Source: RHLJ01 sp963974345
GTDB taxonomy: Bacteria > Bacteroidota > Rhodothermia > Balneolales > Balneolaceae
Length of the DNA stretch: 64,000 nucleotides
Assembly: GCA_963974345.1 (NCBI GenBank)
Contig: CAXBBW010000008.1
Span: 62,001-126,000 of the forward strand
Direction: 5' to 3'
A program made the position numbers and the translations under genes. The notes under the pieces were generated by a model. The model saw only the letters and a list, made by a program, of their open reading frames with translations. It made no database searches and was not told where the DNA came from. Positions 52,964-61,798 of this stretch are shown piece after piece. Numbering within the stretch: the stretch's first letter is position 1; every line of letters begins with the position of its first letter.

Positions 52964-53731
52964 ATGAAATTTTTATATAGCCTTAACACATCTTTTTTAG
53001 TGCTTTTTTCCCTATCAATATCAGTTTTCTCTCAAGAAAAAATGATTGCTAGAGATGGATTTAAAGAAGGCTATCGTGCAATCCAATTTGGAATTGGAAG
53101 TAACTTTAGGCTTACAAACTTTAGTGATGCTAATTTTAGTTTTTTACGATTTAAGTCCGCTTCAAAAACCTATTTTTTAAGGGGTTATTTAGAAACTCAC
53201 TATTCTAATAGTGAAGATGAAAGGAATGATAGTTCTCCTTTTCCTAGTACAAATATTGATAGCCGAACTTTAAATAGATCCATAAATAATGAATCTTTTA
53301 TAACAGAGTTGAAGGTCTATCTTGGTTCAATAAATTATATAAATACCAATAGTGATATTCTTCCCTTTGTTTCTAAAAGTATTTTTATGGGTTCACTATT
53401 AAATACAGGGAACTCTAATACGCAAGAAGAATCAGACTACATTAATATTCAAGAAATAGATCGAGAAAATGAGGGGCTTAATTTTAGACCATCACTAGGA
53501 TTAAATTTAGGCTTTGGAGTTGATTACTTCATAGCAAAAAATATTAGTATAAATGCTCAAAGTGGAATTGAGTTATCCTACTTATATAATTGGAATAAGA
53601 ACGAGGATAATTTTAATGAAACCATTAATGGAGAATTTACACGTATTCAAAAAAATGATAGAAGTACAACGAGTCATGATTTTATTTTACAGACAACAGG
53701 TGTTTTATTTGGGCTAACCGCTTATTTTTAA
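52964..53731 (+). CDS. Outer-membrane beta-barrel-like protein of unknown function
   Basis: 255 residues. Signal peptide ending 'SISVFSQ'. The mature part has alternating aromatic/polar strands ('GYRAIQFGIGSNFRLTNF', 'NISINAQSGIELSYLYNW', 'FILQTTGVLFGLTAYF') and a terminal Phe, as in small beta-barrels. No family recognised. It is more AT-rich than its neighbours and rich in Asn/Ser. It lies 51 bases after the S9 peptidase and may be read from the same promoter. Confidence 0.7.
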   Translation: MKFLYSLNTSFLVLFSLSISVFSQEKMIARDGFKEGYRAIQFGIGSNFRLTNFSDANFSFLRFKSASKTYFLRGYLETHYSNSEDERNDSSPFPSTNIDSRTLNRSINNESFITELKVYLGSINYINTNSDILPFVSKSIFMGSLLNTGNSNTQEESDYINIQEIDRENEGLNFRPSLGLNLGFGVDYFIAKNISINAQSGIELSYLYNWNKNEDNFNETINGEFTRIQKNDRSTTSHDFILQTTGVLFGLTAYF

Positions 53732-53761
53732 TATCAAGTAGTGAATTTTGATTAGATGTAA

Positions 53762-55060
53762 TCATTTACTAAGGTTGGAGATAATTCCAAGCTCATTCTG
53801 AAACGATTTTTCATTTTTAGTAATCGATAAACTCCAAACGATTCCTGCTAATCCCATCATTCCTCCGTAAATCATAATAAGTGGTTTTACCGCAATTACA
53901 TCAAACTCTAGAAGTAAAGAAGCGATCATTACAGAAATGGAATTTGCCAGAGTAAATAACAACCACTCTGTACTAAATATTCGTCCACGGAAAGTATCTT
54001 TAGTTCGTTTTTGAAGAAGCACGGTACTAAACACCCAATTTGCACCAGAAGCAGCGTGAGCTAACAATACGAAGATTATCATAATCCATATGGTTGTTGT
54101 AAAGCCTACGACCATATACATCATCCCTGAAGTAAATATCGCCCCACCCATCACTTTTACCCAGTCTCGCTCATTTGGGAAAAACCTTCGACCTAAAATT
54201 GGCCCAATTCCAGTCCCAATTCCTCTGGCTGCATAAAGCAATCCTAGTCCAATACTCCCCATCATCAACACTTCCTCGCTTACTATAATTAGCAAATAAA
54301 TACATCCACCTAAAAAAGCGCTCGCTACTCCCTTTGCAATACTTGGTCGTAAAATGTGGCGATTATGAATCAAATATTTTGCCCCTTCTTTAATCCCCAA
54401 CAATGGATTTCGTGAGTCTTCTTTTTCTTTGGCAGTCATTTCTTGCTGTGGAATTGCCGTTCTATAAATAAAAAAAGCCGAGAGAATGTAGGTCGCTGCA
54501 TCTAAAATCAAAACCATATCCGTGCCAAGTAACTCAGTCGCAAATCCTCCAATAGCCATTCCTGAAGTAAATATTATGCTCCATGTAGCTGTAGAAATCA
54601 CATTGGCATTAACAAGTTCATCTTCTGAGGTTACGTTCGGAATGGAGGAGGTTTTCGCGGGCTCAAAAATAGCTGATAGCATCATCTGAATGGATGTTAA
54701 TGCAAAGGAAATCCAAAGCATTTCTACCGATTGGACAACTAAGATTCCCAAAACAGCGAGAGCTCGTGCAAAATCACAGATAATCATCAGTTTTCTTCTA
54801 TTAAATCGATCTGTGATATAACCTGCAAAGGGAGAGAATGCGGCAAGACTCAACATTTTTACGATGATCAATAATCCCAGAAGAAACTCTGAATCAGAAT
54901 ATTTAGCGATGATTGCATATAGTGCCAACAACCCGAACCAATCGCCAAAATTTGAAACGGATTGCGCTAACCAAAGTCGACGATAATTGACATTTGATCG
55001 TATAAGATTCAGATAAGGTGTAAAAGATTTAAACAAGTGTGTTTTAATTTCGATTTTCAA
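53762..55060 (-). CDS. MFS transporter (EntS/efflux-like)
   Basis: 432 residues with about 12 membrane segments. 'YRRLWLAQSVSNFGDWFGLLALYAII' opens the first half, and the loop 2-3 motif 'FAGYITDRFNRRKLMIICDFARAL' is the MFS signature (G-x3-D-R-x-R-R). The second half starts after 'NPLLGIKEGAKYLI'. It belongs to the EntS/macrolide-efflux-like group, so it probably exports a small molecule using the proton gradient; the substrate is unknown. It stands alone, convergent with the barrel protein. Confidence 0.92.
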   Translation of the reverse strand: MKIEIKTHLFKSFTPYLNLIRSNVNYRRLWLAQSVSNFGDWFGLLALYAIIAKYSDSEFLLGLLIIVKMLSLAAFSPFAGYITDRFNRRKLMIICDFARALAVLGILVVQSVEMLWISFALTSIQMMLSAIFEPAKTSSIPNVTSEDELVNANVISTATWSIIFTSGMAIGGFATELLGTDMVLILDAATYILSAFFIYRTAIPQQEMTAKEKEDSRNPLLGIKEGAKYLIHNRHILRPSIAKGVASAFLGGCIYLLIIVSEEVLMMGSIGLGLLYAARGIGTGIGPILGRRFFPNERDWVKVMGGAIFTSGMMYMVVGFTTTIWIMIIFVLLAHAASGANWVFSTVLLQKRTKDTFRGRIFSTEWLLFTLANSISVMIASLLLEFDVIAVKPLIMIYGGMMGLAGIVWSLSITKNEKSFQNELGIISNLSK

Positions 55061-55122
55061 TATTCAACAAGAAGTAATCAAACGTTCAATAAGAACTTAA
55101 TCCATTGGTAATTGAATATTGA

Positions 55123-55569
55123 TTATTGTATCCCAGTACTACCAAAACCACCTTCTCCGCGTTCAGTTTTATCAAGATTAGAAACTTCTTCTATTTTTAA
55201 TTGAACTACGGGAGCAATTACCATCTGAGCTATTCTATCTCCATGATTGACTATAAAATCTTCCTGTCCATGATTGATCGCAATCACTTTAACTTCTCCC
55301 CGATAATCAGAATCTATTGTTCCAGGTGAATTTAGCATGGTAATCCCATTTCGAATTGCCAAACCACTTCTTGGTCTAATCTGAGCTTCATACCCTGAAG
55401 GAAGTGCCATTTGCAGTCCTGTTGGAATCAATCTTCTTTCTCCAGGCTTTAAGGTTACGGGAGATTCCAAAGCGGCCCGAATGTCCATTCCTGCTGCAGA
55501 TTCTGTCTCATAACTCGGGAGAGGTAAGTCTTTAGCATGAGGTAGTTTTTTAAATTCAATTAAAATCAT
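55123..55569 (-). CDS. dut: dUTP diphosphatase (dUTPase)
   Basis: 148 residues, the usual trimeric dUTPase length. All five motifs are present: 'ESAAGMDIRAA', 'RPRSGLAIRNG', 'LNSPGTIDSDYRGEVKVI', 'HGDRIAQMVIAP' and the C-terminal 'RGEGGFGSTG' arm. It hydrolyses dUTP to dUMP and pyrophosphate, keeping uracil out of DNA and feeding thymidylate synthesis. Its ATG overlaps the stop of the DUF3108 gene by 4 bases, so the two are co-translated. Confidence 0.97.
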   Translation of the reverse strand: MILIEFKKLPHAKDLPLPSYETESAAGMDIRAALESPVTLKPGERRLIPTGLQMALPSGYEAQIRPRSGLAIRNGITMLNSPGTIDSDYRGEVKVIAINHGQEDFIVNHGDRIAQMVIAPVVQLKIEEVSNLDKTERGEGGFGSTGIQ

Positions 55570-56348
55570 CGTTCTTCTCTTTTATATTCAATTAAACGAA
55601 CAATTGCATTCCCAAAAAGCACCTTAACCCGTGCTTCAAGGGGTGTCCGTAAATCATCGTCCTTAAACCAAGCCCTAAACTCCCCAGAAAAGCCAAATGG
55701 CCCTTCTATGTTTTCAGTGCTTCCTGTAGTTAAATAGGCATTTACAGGTTCTTCAAAAGCCGCGTATCTTCTTCTTTCTAACTTAGATGGATTTTTAAAA
55801 TGTAAGGATCCGGCTTTCTTAGTTACATATACAGGTAAGGTATTTTCTAAATCCCCCCCCGCGAATAACCTAGAAAAATAAAAAACCACATGTCCTGCAG
55901 TAGCTGGTTCTTCCAACTTCAGAGTATCTCTGGTATCGTCTTCTTCTTTATAAGTTACCACACCATTCTCACGATCAAATGTGTAAGTAATTTCTTCATA
56001 TTTATCTTCATCAATATTGTCTTTCCAGTAATATGATGTTATTGGAACTCCATCTTCATTTTCATAAAACAAACTATGAAAGTGATCTTCTTCGGTTCCT
56101 ACAAATGGGATTTTAGGATTAGATTCTATCTTCGTAAATAAGTGCTTGTGTAATTTCCCGTTATACATGGTATCTGGAAGTAAACTCACCTCTACCCAAC
56201 CAAGTTTTAAAAACCCATATTTCACCTCGTACTTAAACGTTTCTTTTACCGAGAAAAAATCATCCAGTGTAGGTTGAGGTGTTGAATTAGTCTGACCAAG
56301 AACGGAAAGAGTAAAGAAAAGACCGAAAAAAAAAGGTAATAGCTTCAT
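55566..56348 (-). CDS. DUF3108 periplasmic protein
   Basis: 260 residues. Signal peptide MKLLPFFFGLFFTLSVLG followed by Q. The mature part matches DUF3108: 'ETFKYEVKYGFLKLGWVEVSL', 'THLFTKIESNP'-like strand, 'DGVPITSYYWKDNIDEDKYEEITYTFD', 'GHVVFYFSRLF' and 'PFGFSGEFRAWFKDDDLRTPLEARVKVLFG'. The family is periplasmic, all-beta, of unproven role. It is co-transcribed with dut, with a 4-base overlap, and preceded by the ArsC-like gene. Confidence 0.88.
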   Translation of the reverse strand: MKLLPFFFGLFFTLSVLGQTNSTPQPTLDDFFSVKETFKYEVKYGFLKLGWVEVSLLPDTMYNGKLHKHLFTKIESNPKIPFVGTEEDHFHSLFYENEDGVPITSYYWKDNIDEDKYEEITYTFDRENGVVTYKEEDDTRDTLKLEEPATAGHVVFYFSRLFAGGDLENTLPVYVTKKAGSLHFKNPSKLERRRYAAFEEPVNAYLTTGSTENIEGPFGFSGEFRAWFKDDDLRTPLEARVKVLFGNAIVRLIEYKREER

Positions 56349-56378
56349 TTGAGGAATTGAGTTTCGATATATAACGCC

Positions 56379-56741
56379 TTATTCCTCGAGTAGTTCATTT
56401 TCTTTTAAAAAATTTTCGAAGGCCTCTTCATCATAGCCAATCAAAACAGCATCTTCATGTACAAGAACCGGTCGTTTAATCATACTTTGGTTTTGCTCAA
56501 GGACTTCAAGCATTTCTTCTGTTGACAATTCCTTGTCTTTTAGCCCTAGGTTTCGATATGTGGTTCCTCTACTATTTAGAAGTACATCAATTCCTACTTT
56601 AAACTCGAGATCAGAAAGTTCATCAAGAGTTAGGGGTTCCTTTTTCACATCAATAAATTCATATTCAACTTCTTTAGCGTCCATCCACTTTTTTGTGGCT
56701 TTAATTTTATCACAATTTGGGATACCAATAATATGTAGCAT
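56379..56741 (-). CDS. ArsC/Spx-family thioredoxin-fold protein (YffB-like)
   Basis: 120 residues. Thioredoxin-like fold with the single Cys in 'IIGIPNCDKIKATKKWMD' and the family's later 'SRGTTYRNLGL' and 'IKRPVLVHEDAVLIGYDEE'. The single-Cys version resembles YffB/ArsC-like glutathione-dependent reductases and lacks the CxxC of true Spx. Role not known here; no arsenic genes nearby. It is first in the run with the DUF3108 and dut genes and is divergent from the lipoprotein at 56826. Confidence 0.88.
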   Translation of the reverse strand: MLHIIGIPNCDKIKATKKWMDAKEVEYEFIDVKKEPLTLDELSDLEFKVGIDVLLNSRGTTYRNLGLKDKELSTEEMLEVLEQNQSMIKRPVLVHEDAVLIGYDEEAFENFLKENELLEE

Positions 56742-56825
56742 GCGTTTTTGCGTAATAGTTTTGTATTTTAGCTAAAGATAAGGTTTGTACTCGCAATTTC
56801 GAACGTAATTAGTCTCTTTTATCGG

Positions 56826-57332
56826 ATGAACATTCCATCAAAAACCCTCTTGAGTGTATTTATTTTAATAGTCGCTATTTCATGTACAAATAATGATGAA
56901 CAGACTGACTTCGAACGGAGTGCCTATTCTCCGGCTTCAGGAATTACTCAAACTGATAACAGTTCTAATATTATTGGCGACCCTGATGAAGACGACTGGC
57001 GCACTTCTCCATTTTATACAGGAATTATGACCATTGATCCAGCTTTTCCAAACCCTGTACTATATGGAACAAGCACTACTCTAGATGTAGCTATTAGTGG
57101 AAATTCCCTAACATCAATTTTAGAACTCGGTTATTTTGACGCTAGAGATTCTAGAAGACCTTGGATACAGTTGGATTTAAGAGAAGATATCTCAGAGTTT
57201 AGTTTAAGCTCCCTTACAATTAATACCCAGCTTTTTGGTTCTAATGCAGAACTTGCTAGAGGCTTACATCGAATAGTTTTATTCGATGGTAATCAACGTG
57301 TAGTAACTTATGGAGATATTCAGATAGAGTAA
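56826..57332 (+). CDS. Lipoprotein of unknown function
   Basis: 168 residues. Lipoprotein signal MNIPSKTLLSVFILIVAIS with Cys at residue 20. The mature part has a short acidic linker ('DPDEDDWRTSPF') and then a single Ig-like beta domain ('PAFPNPVLYGTSTTLDVAIS', 'RGLHRIVLFDGNQRVVTYGDIQIE'). The 'YPAFPNP' region recalls the start of sorting domains seen elsewhere in the window, but no anchor follows. It precedes the biotin-carrier/murA run. Function unknown. Confidence 0.75.
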   Translation: MNIPSKTLLSVFILIVAISCTNNDEQTDFERSAYSPASGITQTDNSSNIIGDPDEDDWRTSPFYTGIMTIDPAFPNPVLYGTSTTLDVAISGNSLTSILELGYFDARDSRRPWIQLDLREDISEFSLSSLTINTQLFGSNAELARGLHRIVLFDGNQRVVTYGDIQIE

Positions 57333-57369
57333 GGTTGTTATAGTTTAGAACAGATTCTATCTTCTTCAC

Positions 57370-57636
57370 ATGCGAAAGTTATTCCCCTCAGAAAAGTTGG
57401 TGCTAAAGTCCCTTATTTTCCCCGAATCTTACGATGTAATACTCGAAGAAACCGGTTCTAATATTGGTGCACTTAGAGATGATTTAATAAATTTGATAAA
57501 CTACCGACTTATTGAAGTTCTGGATGAAGACAATAATTCTCAGGTTGGCACTTCTTTTTATGATACCGATAACCTGCAGAATTTTTCCTTCAGAGCTACA
57601 AAATCAGGTTTGAAACATATACGGGAAATTGTATGA
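57370..57636 (+). CDS. Small conserved-looking protein of unknown function
   Basis: 88 residues, no signal peptide. Predicted mostly helical ('PSEKLVLKSLIFPESYDVILEETGSNIGALRDDLINLINYRLIEVL') with a C-terminal strand-helix ('FSFRATKSGLKHIREIV'), compatible with a small winged-helix fold. Its TGA overlaps the ATG of the biotin-carrier gene (ATGA), so it is translated with it. No recognised family. Linkage to fatty-acid or carboxylase metabolism is inferred from place only. Confidence 0.65.
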   Translation: MRKLFPSEKLVLKSLIFPESYDVILEETGSNIGALRDDLINLINYRLIEVLDEDNNSQVGTSFYDTDNLQNFSFRATKSGLKHIREIV

Positions 57637-58139
57637 AATTTGAAGCTAACATTCATGATCAGAGTATTGAAGTTGAAATAGATAAGGACTCTTCAACATT
57701 TAATTCTGGAGATACTACCGGATCGTTTAGTTTTACTTCTCAAAATGGCAGATACTTTCTTCGAGTGGGAACAAAAGTATATAAAATAGATAATGTAAGT
57801 TATGAAGGTTCAGACATCACTTTTTCTATTGATGGGAGCTGGCATACAGTATCAGTTAAGGATGAACAGGAGCTTTTATTAGACCGACTTGGATTTAAAA
57901 CTGGAGCCGATATTGCAGAAGGTTCACTTAAAGCACCAATGCCTGGGAAAATTCTCGATATCTTGATTAAAGTTGGAGACTCTGTAACTAAAGGTCAGCC
58001 TGTTGTAATTCTAGAAGCCATGAAAATGGAGAACGAGTTGAAGTCACCCATTGACGGAAATATTGCATGCATAAATGTTGAAACCGGACAATCATTAGAA
58101 AAAAACACCCCTATTCTGGAGATAGAAGCAGTTGGATAA
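57633..58139 (+). CDS. Biotin/lipoyl-attachment carrier protein (BCCP-like)
   Basis: 168 residues. The C-terminal ~75 residues form a biotinyl domain: 'KAPMPGKILDILIKVGDSVTKGQPVVILEAMKMENELKSP', with the biotinylated Lys in E-A-M-K-M (near residue 131). The N-terminal ~90 residues form a beta domain as in acyl-CoA or oxaloacetate carboxylase carrier subunits rather than AccB of the usual type. It would carry CO2 between carboxylase and transferase subunits, which are not in the window. It overlaps the 88-residue gene before it, and murA begins inside its last codons. Confidence 0.9.
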   Translation: MKFEANIHDQSIEVEIDKDSSTFNSGDTTGSFSFTSQNGRYFLRVGTKVYKIDNVSYEGSDITFSIDGSWHTVSVKDEQELLLDRLGFKTGADIAEGSLKAPMPGKILDILIKVGDSVTKGQPVVILEAMKMENELKSPIDGNIACINVETGQSLEKNTPILEIEAVG

Positions 58140-59397
58140 ATTTATTATAGAAGGCGGAACGCCATTAGTTGGAACAATACCTGTAAGTGGATCGAAAAAT
58201 GCAGCGCTGCCTATAATTGCAGCAGCCTTACTTGGGGATTCAGAAACCATTATTCATAATATTCCTCGTCTTCAAGACATCTACACATTTAACAATGTGC
58301 TTCGGGTTGTTGGTTCAAAAGTAGATTTCAATGACACTGAAAATACAGTTTCTATTGATCCGACTTCCGTTTCCTATTTAGAAGCTCCGTATGATTTGGT
58401 TCGCAAGATGCGGGCCTCATTTTATATGTTGGGTGCTTTAGTAGGAAGGCATGGCTACGCTAAAGTTTCTCTTCCTGGTGGTTGTGCATGGGGTCCGCGA
58501 CCTGTTGATCTTCACCTTAAAGGTATGAGGGCAATGGGAATAAACATCAACCTAGAAAAAGGATATGTAGTCGCTACCGCTAAGGAAACATTAAAAGGTG
58601 GCACATTTACACTCGAACCTAGTAGTGTGGGCGCAACCGTAAATTTACTGCTTGCTTCAGTTCTTAAAGCTGAAAAATTCGTAATCAACAATGCAGCCAA
58701 AGAACCGGATGTGGTTCAGTTGTGTAATGTTCTTGTTAAAATGGGTGCGAATATTGAAGGAATTGGTACTAGTACTCTTATAATCAGAAAAGTTGATTCA
58801 CTTAAGGGCGTAGAAATCAGTAATGATCCTGATCGAATTGAATTAGGAACCTATATGATTGCTGGAGCAATGATTCCAGGCTCCGATCTTACTCTTACTG
58901 GTTGCAATTCTGAACAACTTGGAGATTTCCCTGCACTGCTCCGAAAAACGGGAACCGAAGTTGTAATTGATGGAACCGTTATTAAAGTGAAAGCGCCAGA
59001 AGTCTTGAAACCTGTTTCCATAACGACAGATATTTACCCCGGCTTCCCAACCGATTTACAAGCACAATGGGCAACTATGCTCACCCAAGCCGATGGTGAA
59101 TCAAGTGTAACCGACACCGTTTATTTTGATCGATTTAGTTACGTCCCCGAACTTGTCCGTTTAGGTGCTGATATGCACAATGAGAAAAATACAGTTCACA
59201 TCACGGGGAAGACTCAACTTACAGGAGCAACGGTTATGAGTACGGATCTTCGCGCTAGTGTAAGTCTAGTTCTTGCGGGAATGGTAGCTGAAAATACCAC
59301 CGAAGTTCTACGCATTTATCATCTTGATCGTGGATATGAATCACTAGAAAACAAGCTCAATCCAGTTGGAGCGAAGTTGACGAGAGTTGAGGATTAG
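58132..59397 (+). CDS. murA: UDP-N-acetylglucosamine 1-carboxyvinyltransferase MurA
   Basis: 421 residues. The start is TTG at 58132, 8 bases inside the end of the biotin-carrier gene; the family start 'FIIEGGTPLVGTIPVSGSKNAALP' follows at once and no better start exists. Catalytic Cys in 'VSLPGGCAWGPRPVDLHL' (near residue 118), 'GATVNLLLASV', 'PDRIELGTYM' and the closing 'LRASVSLVLAGMVA', then 'HLDRGYE'. It transfers enolpyruvate from PEP to UDP-GlcNAc, the first step of peptidoglycan synthesis. A Cys at that place predicts fosfomycin sensitivity of the usual kind (inference). Confidence 0.97.
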   Translation: MDKFIIEGGTPLVGTIPVSGSKNAALPIIAAALLGDSETIIHNIPRLQDIYTFNNVLRVVGSKVDFNDTENTVSIDPTSVSYLEAPYDLVRKMRASFYMLGALVGRHGYAKVSLPGGCAWGPRPVDLHLKGMRAMGININLEKGYVVATAKETLKGGTFTLEPSSVGATVNLLLASVLKAEKFVINNAAKEPDVVQLCNVLVKMGANIEGIGTSTLIIRKVDSLKGVEISNDPDRIELGTYMIAGAMIPGSDLTLTGCNSEQLGDFPALLRKTGTEVVIDGTVIKVKAPEVLKPVSITTDIYPGFPTDLQAQWATMLTQADGESSVTDTVYFDRFSYVPELVRLGADMHNEKNTVHITGKTQLTGATVMSTDLRASVSLVLAGMVAENTTEVLRIYHLDRGYESLENKLNPVGAKLTRVED

Positions 59398-59473
59398 GGA
59401 TAATATTTGAATCTGTCATTTCTAACGTATGTGAGAAATCTAAAAAATTAATCCAAGTCATTGAACTAGCGCA

Positions 59474-59515
59474 TAACCCAGTAGGGGCGGATAGCTATCC
59501 GCCCCTACTGGGTTA
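59474..59515. repeat. 42-bp perfect palindrome
   Basis: Bases 59474-59515 read the same on both strands with no mismatch and no loop; the centre is AGCT and each arm holds GTAGGGGCGG. It lies 77 bases after the murA stop and would extrude as a cruciform or fold as a long RNA hairpin. There is no T-run after it, so it is not a standard terminator. A smaller hairpin (ACCTGA/TCAGGT, 59515-59530) follows. It is GC-rich against its surroundings and looks like a REP- or MITE-type intergenic element. Confidence 0.85.
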
Positions 59516-59994
59516 CCTGAAATATCAGGTTCGAAATCGCGAAATTCGTAGTGTAGAAATTAGGATTAACATTTACATAACAACTTATAATTAGCATTTA
59601 CTTTAGTCTACTCTTCCAGTTATATTAAGACGTGGCTAAAATCGACCACAAGAGCTTATAAAAGAACTTTTCTACTTGCATTACGCACAGAATATATATT
59701 ACAAAAACATCGTAGAAGCGACCCTAAGAACACGTTTTGAGGATTTCTACATCGATTTACTATGTCTCTGGTCTATTATAAACACACTAACCGGCCAGGT
59801 ACTTTTTTCTGATTTCATCACAAAGGAATCGCACACAAATCAAACAAATTCAACAGGCAATTTTGCCGAGGCGGATGTTTCGCCATGTTACCCAGCTGCA
59901 CTGAGCTCAGACGAAATTTTGTCGAGCACCACTAAAAAATTCAGAAGATGGATGGCTTGCATGGATAGCGGACGCCGGAAAAAAGAGAAATTTA
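59516..59994 (+). other. Long leader upstream of the RNase E/G gene
   Basis: About 480 bases between the palindrome and the rng start contain no convincing gene. A plus-strand frame (59676-60113) runs into rng in another phase but shows no protein family character. Short inverted repeats occur, such as GGCG/CGCC near 59870 and CTGAGCTCAG near 59903. RNase E of other bacteria is autoregulated through a long structured leader, so this may serve a like purpose (inference). Confidence 0.4.
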
Positions 59995-61743
59995 ATGAAG
60001 AACCAAATTATTATCCATTCGACCGGAAATCAGTCCCGGATCGCTCTTCTGGAAAACGGAGAGCTCGCACAATTATTCATAGAATCAGAAGAGAACCAGC
60101 GTACTGTTGGTAATATTTATGTAGCACGAGTTCATAAAGTGATGAGCGGTATTAGAGCCGCTTTCATAGATATGGGCACCCCAAAAGATGCTTTCCTTCA
60201 CTTTTCTGATGCTGGAGATCACTTAGACGAATATGTAGCTAAGTTAAATGGTCCAAATGCTATCCCAGCTCCAGCTAGAAAGGATATTGAAAACAAGGAA
60301 AACCTTTCTAATTATCAAAAACAAATGCTTGCCGGAAAAGTGCTTAAAACCGGGCAAAAGCTATTAGTACAAATTGTAAAGGAACCCATTGGATCTAAAG
60401 GTCCTAGAGTTTCTACCGATATTACCATTGCAGGCCGTTTTCTGGTGTTAATACCTATGGGAGACTATATCGCAGTTTCCAAAAAAATTAGCAATTACAA
60501 GGAACGTCGTCGTTTAAAGAATCTACTAAATGGCATGGTTCCTGATGGTTTTGGTGTGATTGTAAGAACCGTTGCTCAAGGACATGATGACCAAGCTGTT
60601 GAAGACGATTTACGAAATGTGCTTAAGAAATGGGAAAGAATAGTAGACAATTTGGATAAAGCAAAACCACCACAATTGCTTTATAAAGATCTGGATATGA
60701 CAGAGAGTTTAATCAGAGATCTATTTGCCAAAAACTATGATCGCGTTTTGATTGACGACCCTAAAATGTTTCGTCAAATCAAATCTTATGTTGCTCAAAT
60801 TGCGCCTCAAATGGTTCCAAATGTTGAGCAATACAAACGAAAAGAGCACATCTTTGATTACATGAAAATTTCTGAAGATGTGAACTCCATTTTCAGTCCA
60901 AGGGTTCGTATGAAAATGGGTGGGTATCTCATCTTCGAACAAACTGAAGCCATGTACGTTGTCGATGTCAACTCTGGTCCTTATGCCGCTAAAGAGCGTC
61001 AAGAAGACAACTCATTAAAAACCAATCTAGAAGCAGCTCGAGAAATCGCTAAGCAACTTCGTCTCCGTGATATTGGTGGTATTATCGTCGTCGATTTCAT
61101 TGATTTGAAAGATGAGAAGAATCGCAAGAAAATATATGACGAGCTAAAAAAAGAGTTTAGAAAAGATCAAGCTAAAACGAATATTATTGGAATGAGTGAT
61201 TTTGGATTAGTTCAAATCACCCGACAAAGAATTCGGCCGAGTGTAGTTAATTCTGTTTCAAAAGTTTGCCCTATGTGCGGTGGATCTGGAAACGTAGTAA
61301 GTGAAGATACAATTGTTACTGATATCGAAAGCTGGATTAGTAAATTTAAGCATAATACTAGCTACCGTGCCATTGATTTATATGTGAATCCATATTTGAA
61401 GTCATTCCTTTCAAAAGGATTATTTAGTACTCGATGGAAGTGGTTAAGTAAGTATCATGTAAAGGTTTCTATCATTGGTGATGAATCAATTTCACTAAAT
61501 GAGTTTCATGTAACTCTTGCTGGTTCAGATATTGATATTACTGATGTAATCATTCGAGGAGAGTCGTTAGAGGATTTGCTAAATCGTCAGGAACTTGAAG
61601 AAACTGACAGTGGTAAACACCGTAGGGTTGATCTTGAGTATTCAAAAAAAGAACGGCCACAAAATAGAAATACCAGATCGACAGGTTCATCTGCCAATTC
61701 GAACGGAAATCCAAATCGTAAACCACAAAACTCAAATAATTAA
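59995..61743 (+). CDS. rng: Ribonuclease E/G family protein
   Basis: 582 residues. An S1-like RNA-binding part at ~35-125 ('VGNIYVARVHKVMSGIRAAFIDMG', 'DAFLHFSDAG'), the RNase H/DNase I-like catalytic core with 'MYVVDVNSGPYA' (Asp-rich metal site) and 'RDIGGIIVVDFIDLKDEKNRKK', and the zinc link 'CPMCGGSGNV' (near 425). The C-terminus is a short low-complexity tail rich in Asn/Arg/Ser rather than the long scaffold of E. coli RNase E, so it is RNase G-like. It cuts single-stranded RNA near 5' monophosphates in rRNA maturation and mRNA decay. It stands upstream of hslVU. Confidence 0.95.
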   Translation: MKNQIIIHSTGNQSRIALLENGELAQLFIESEENQRTVGNIYVARVHKVMSGIRAAFIDMGTPKDAFLHFSDAGDHLDEYVAKLNGPNAIPAPARKDIENKENLSNYQKQMLAGKVLKTGQKLLVQIVKEPIGSKGPRVSTDITIAGRFLVLIPMGDYIAVSKKISNYKERRRLKNLLNGMVPDGFGVIVRTVAQGHDDQAVEDDLRNVLKKWERIVDNLDKAKPPQLLYKDLDMTESLIRDLFAKNYDRVLIDDPKMFRQIKSYVAQIAPQMVPNVEQYKRKEHIFDYMKISEDVNSIFSPRVRMKMGGYLIFEQTEAMYVVDVNSGPYAAKERQEDNSLKTNLEAAREIAKQLRLRDIGGIIVVDFIDLKDEKNRKKIYDELKKEFRKDQAKTNIIGMSDFGLVQITRQRIRPSVVNSVSKVCPMCGGSGNVVSEDTIVTDIESWISKFKHNTSYRAIDLYVNPYLKSFLSKGLFSTRWKWLSKYHVKVSIIGDESISLNEFHVTLAGSDIDITDVIIRGESLEDLLNRQELEETDSGKHRRVDLEYSKKERPQNRNTRSTGSSANSNGNPNRKPQNSNN

Positions 61744-61798
61744 ATAATGGCTTAGTTATTGCCAATACTGAGTTATACGTGAATCAAATTAGATTATA

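Noticed and set aside
59676..60113. Plus-strand 145-codon frame before and into rng
   Set aside because: It overlaps rng by more than 110 bases in another phase, has no family character, and its composition looks non-coding. I treat the region as leader.
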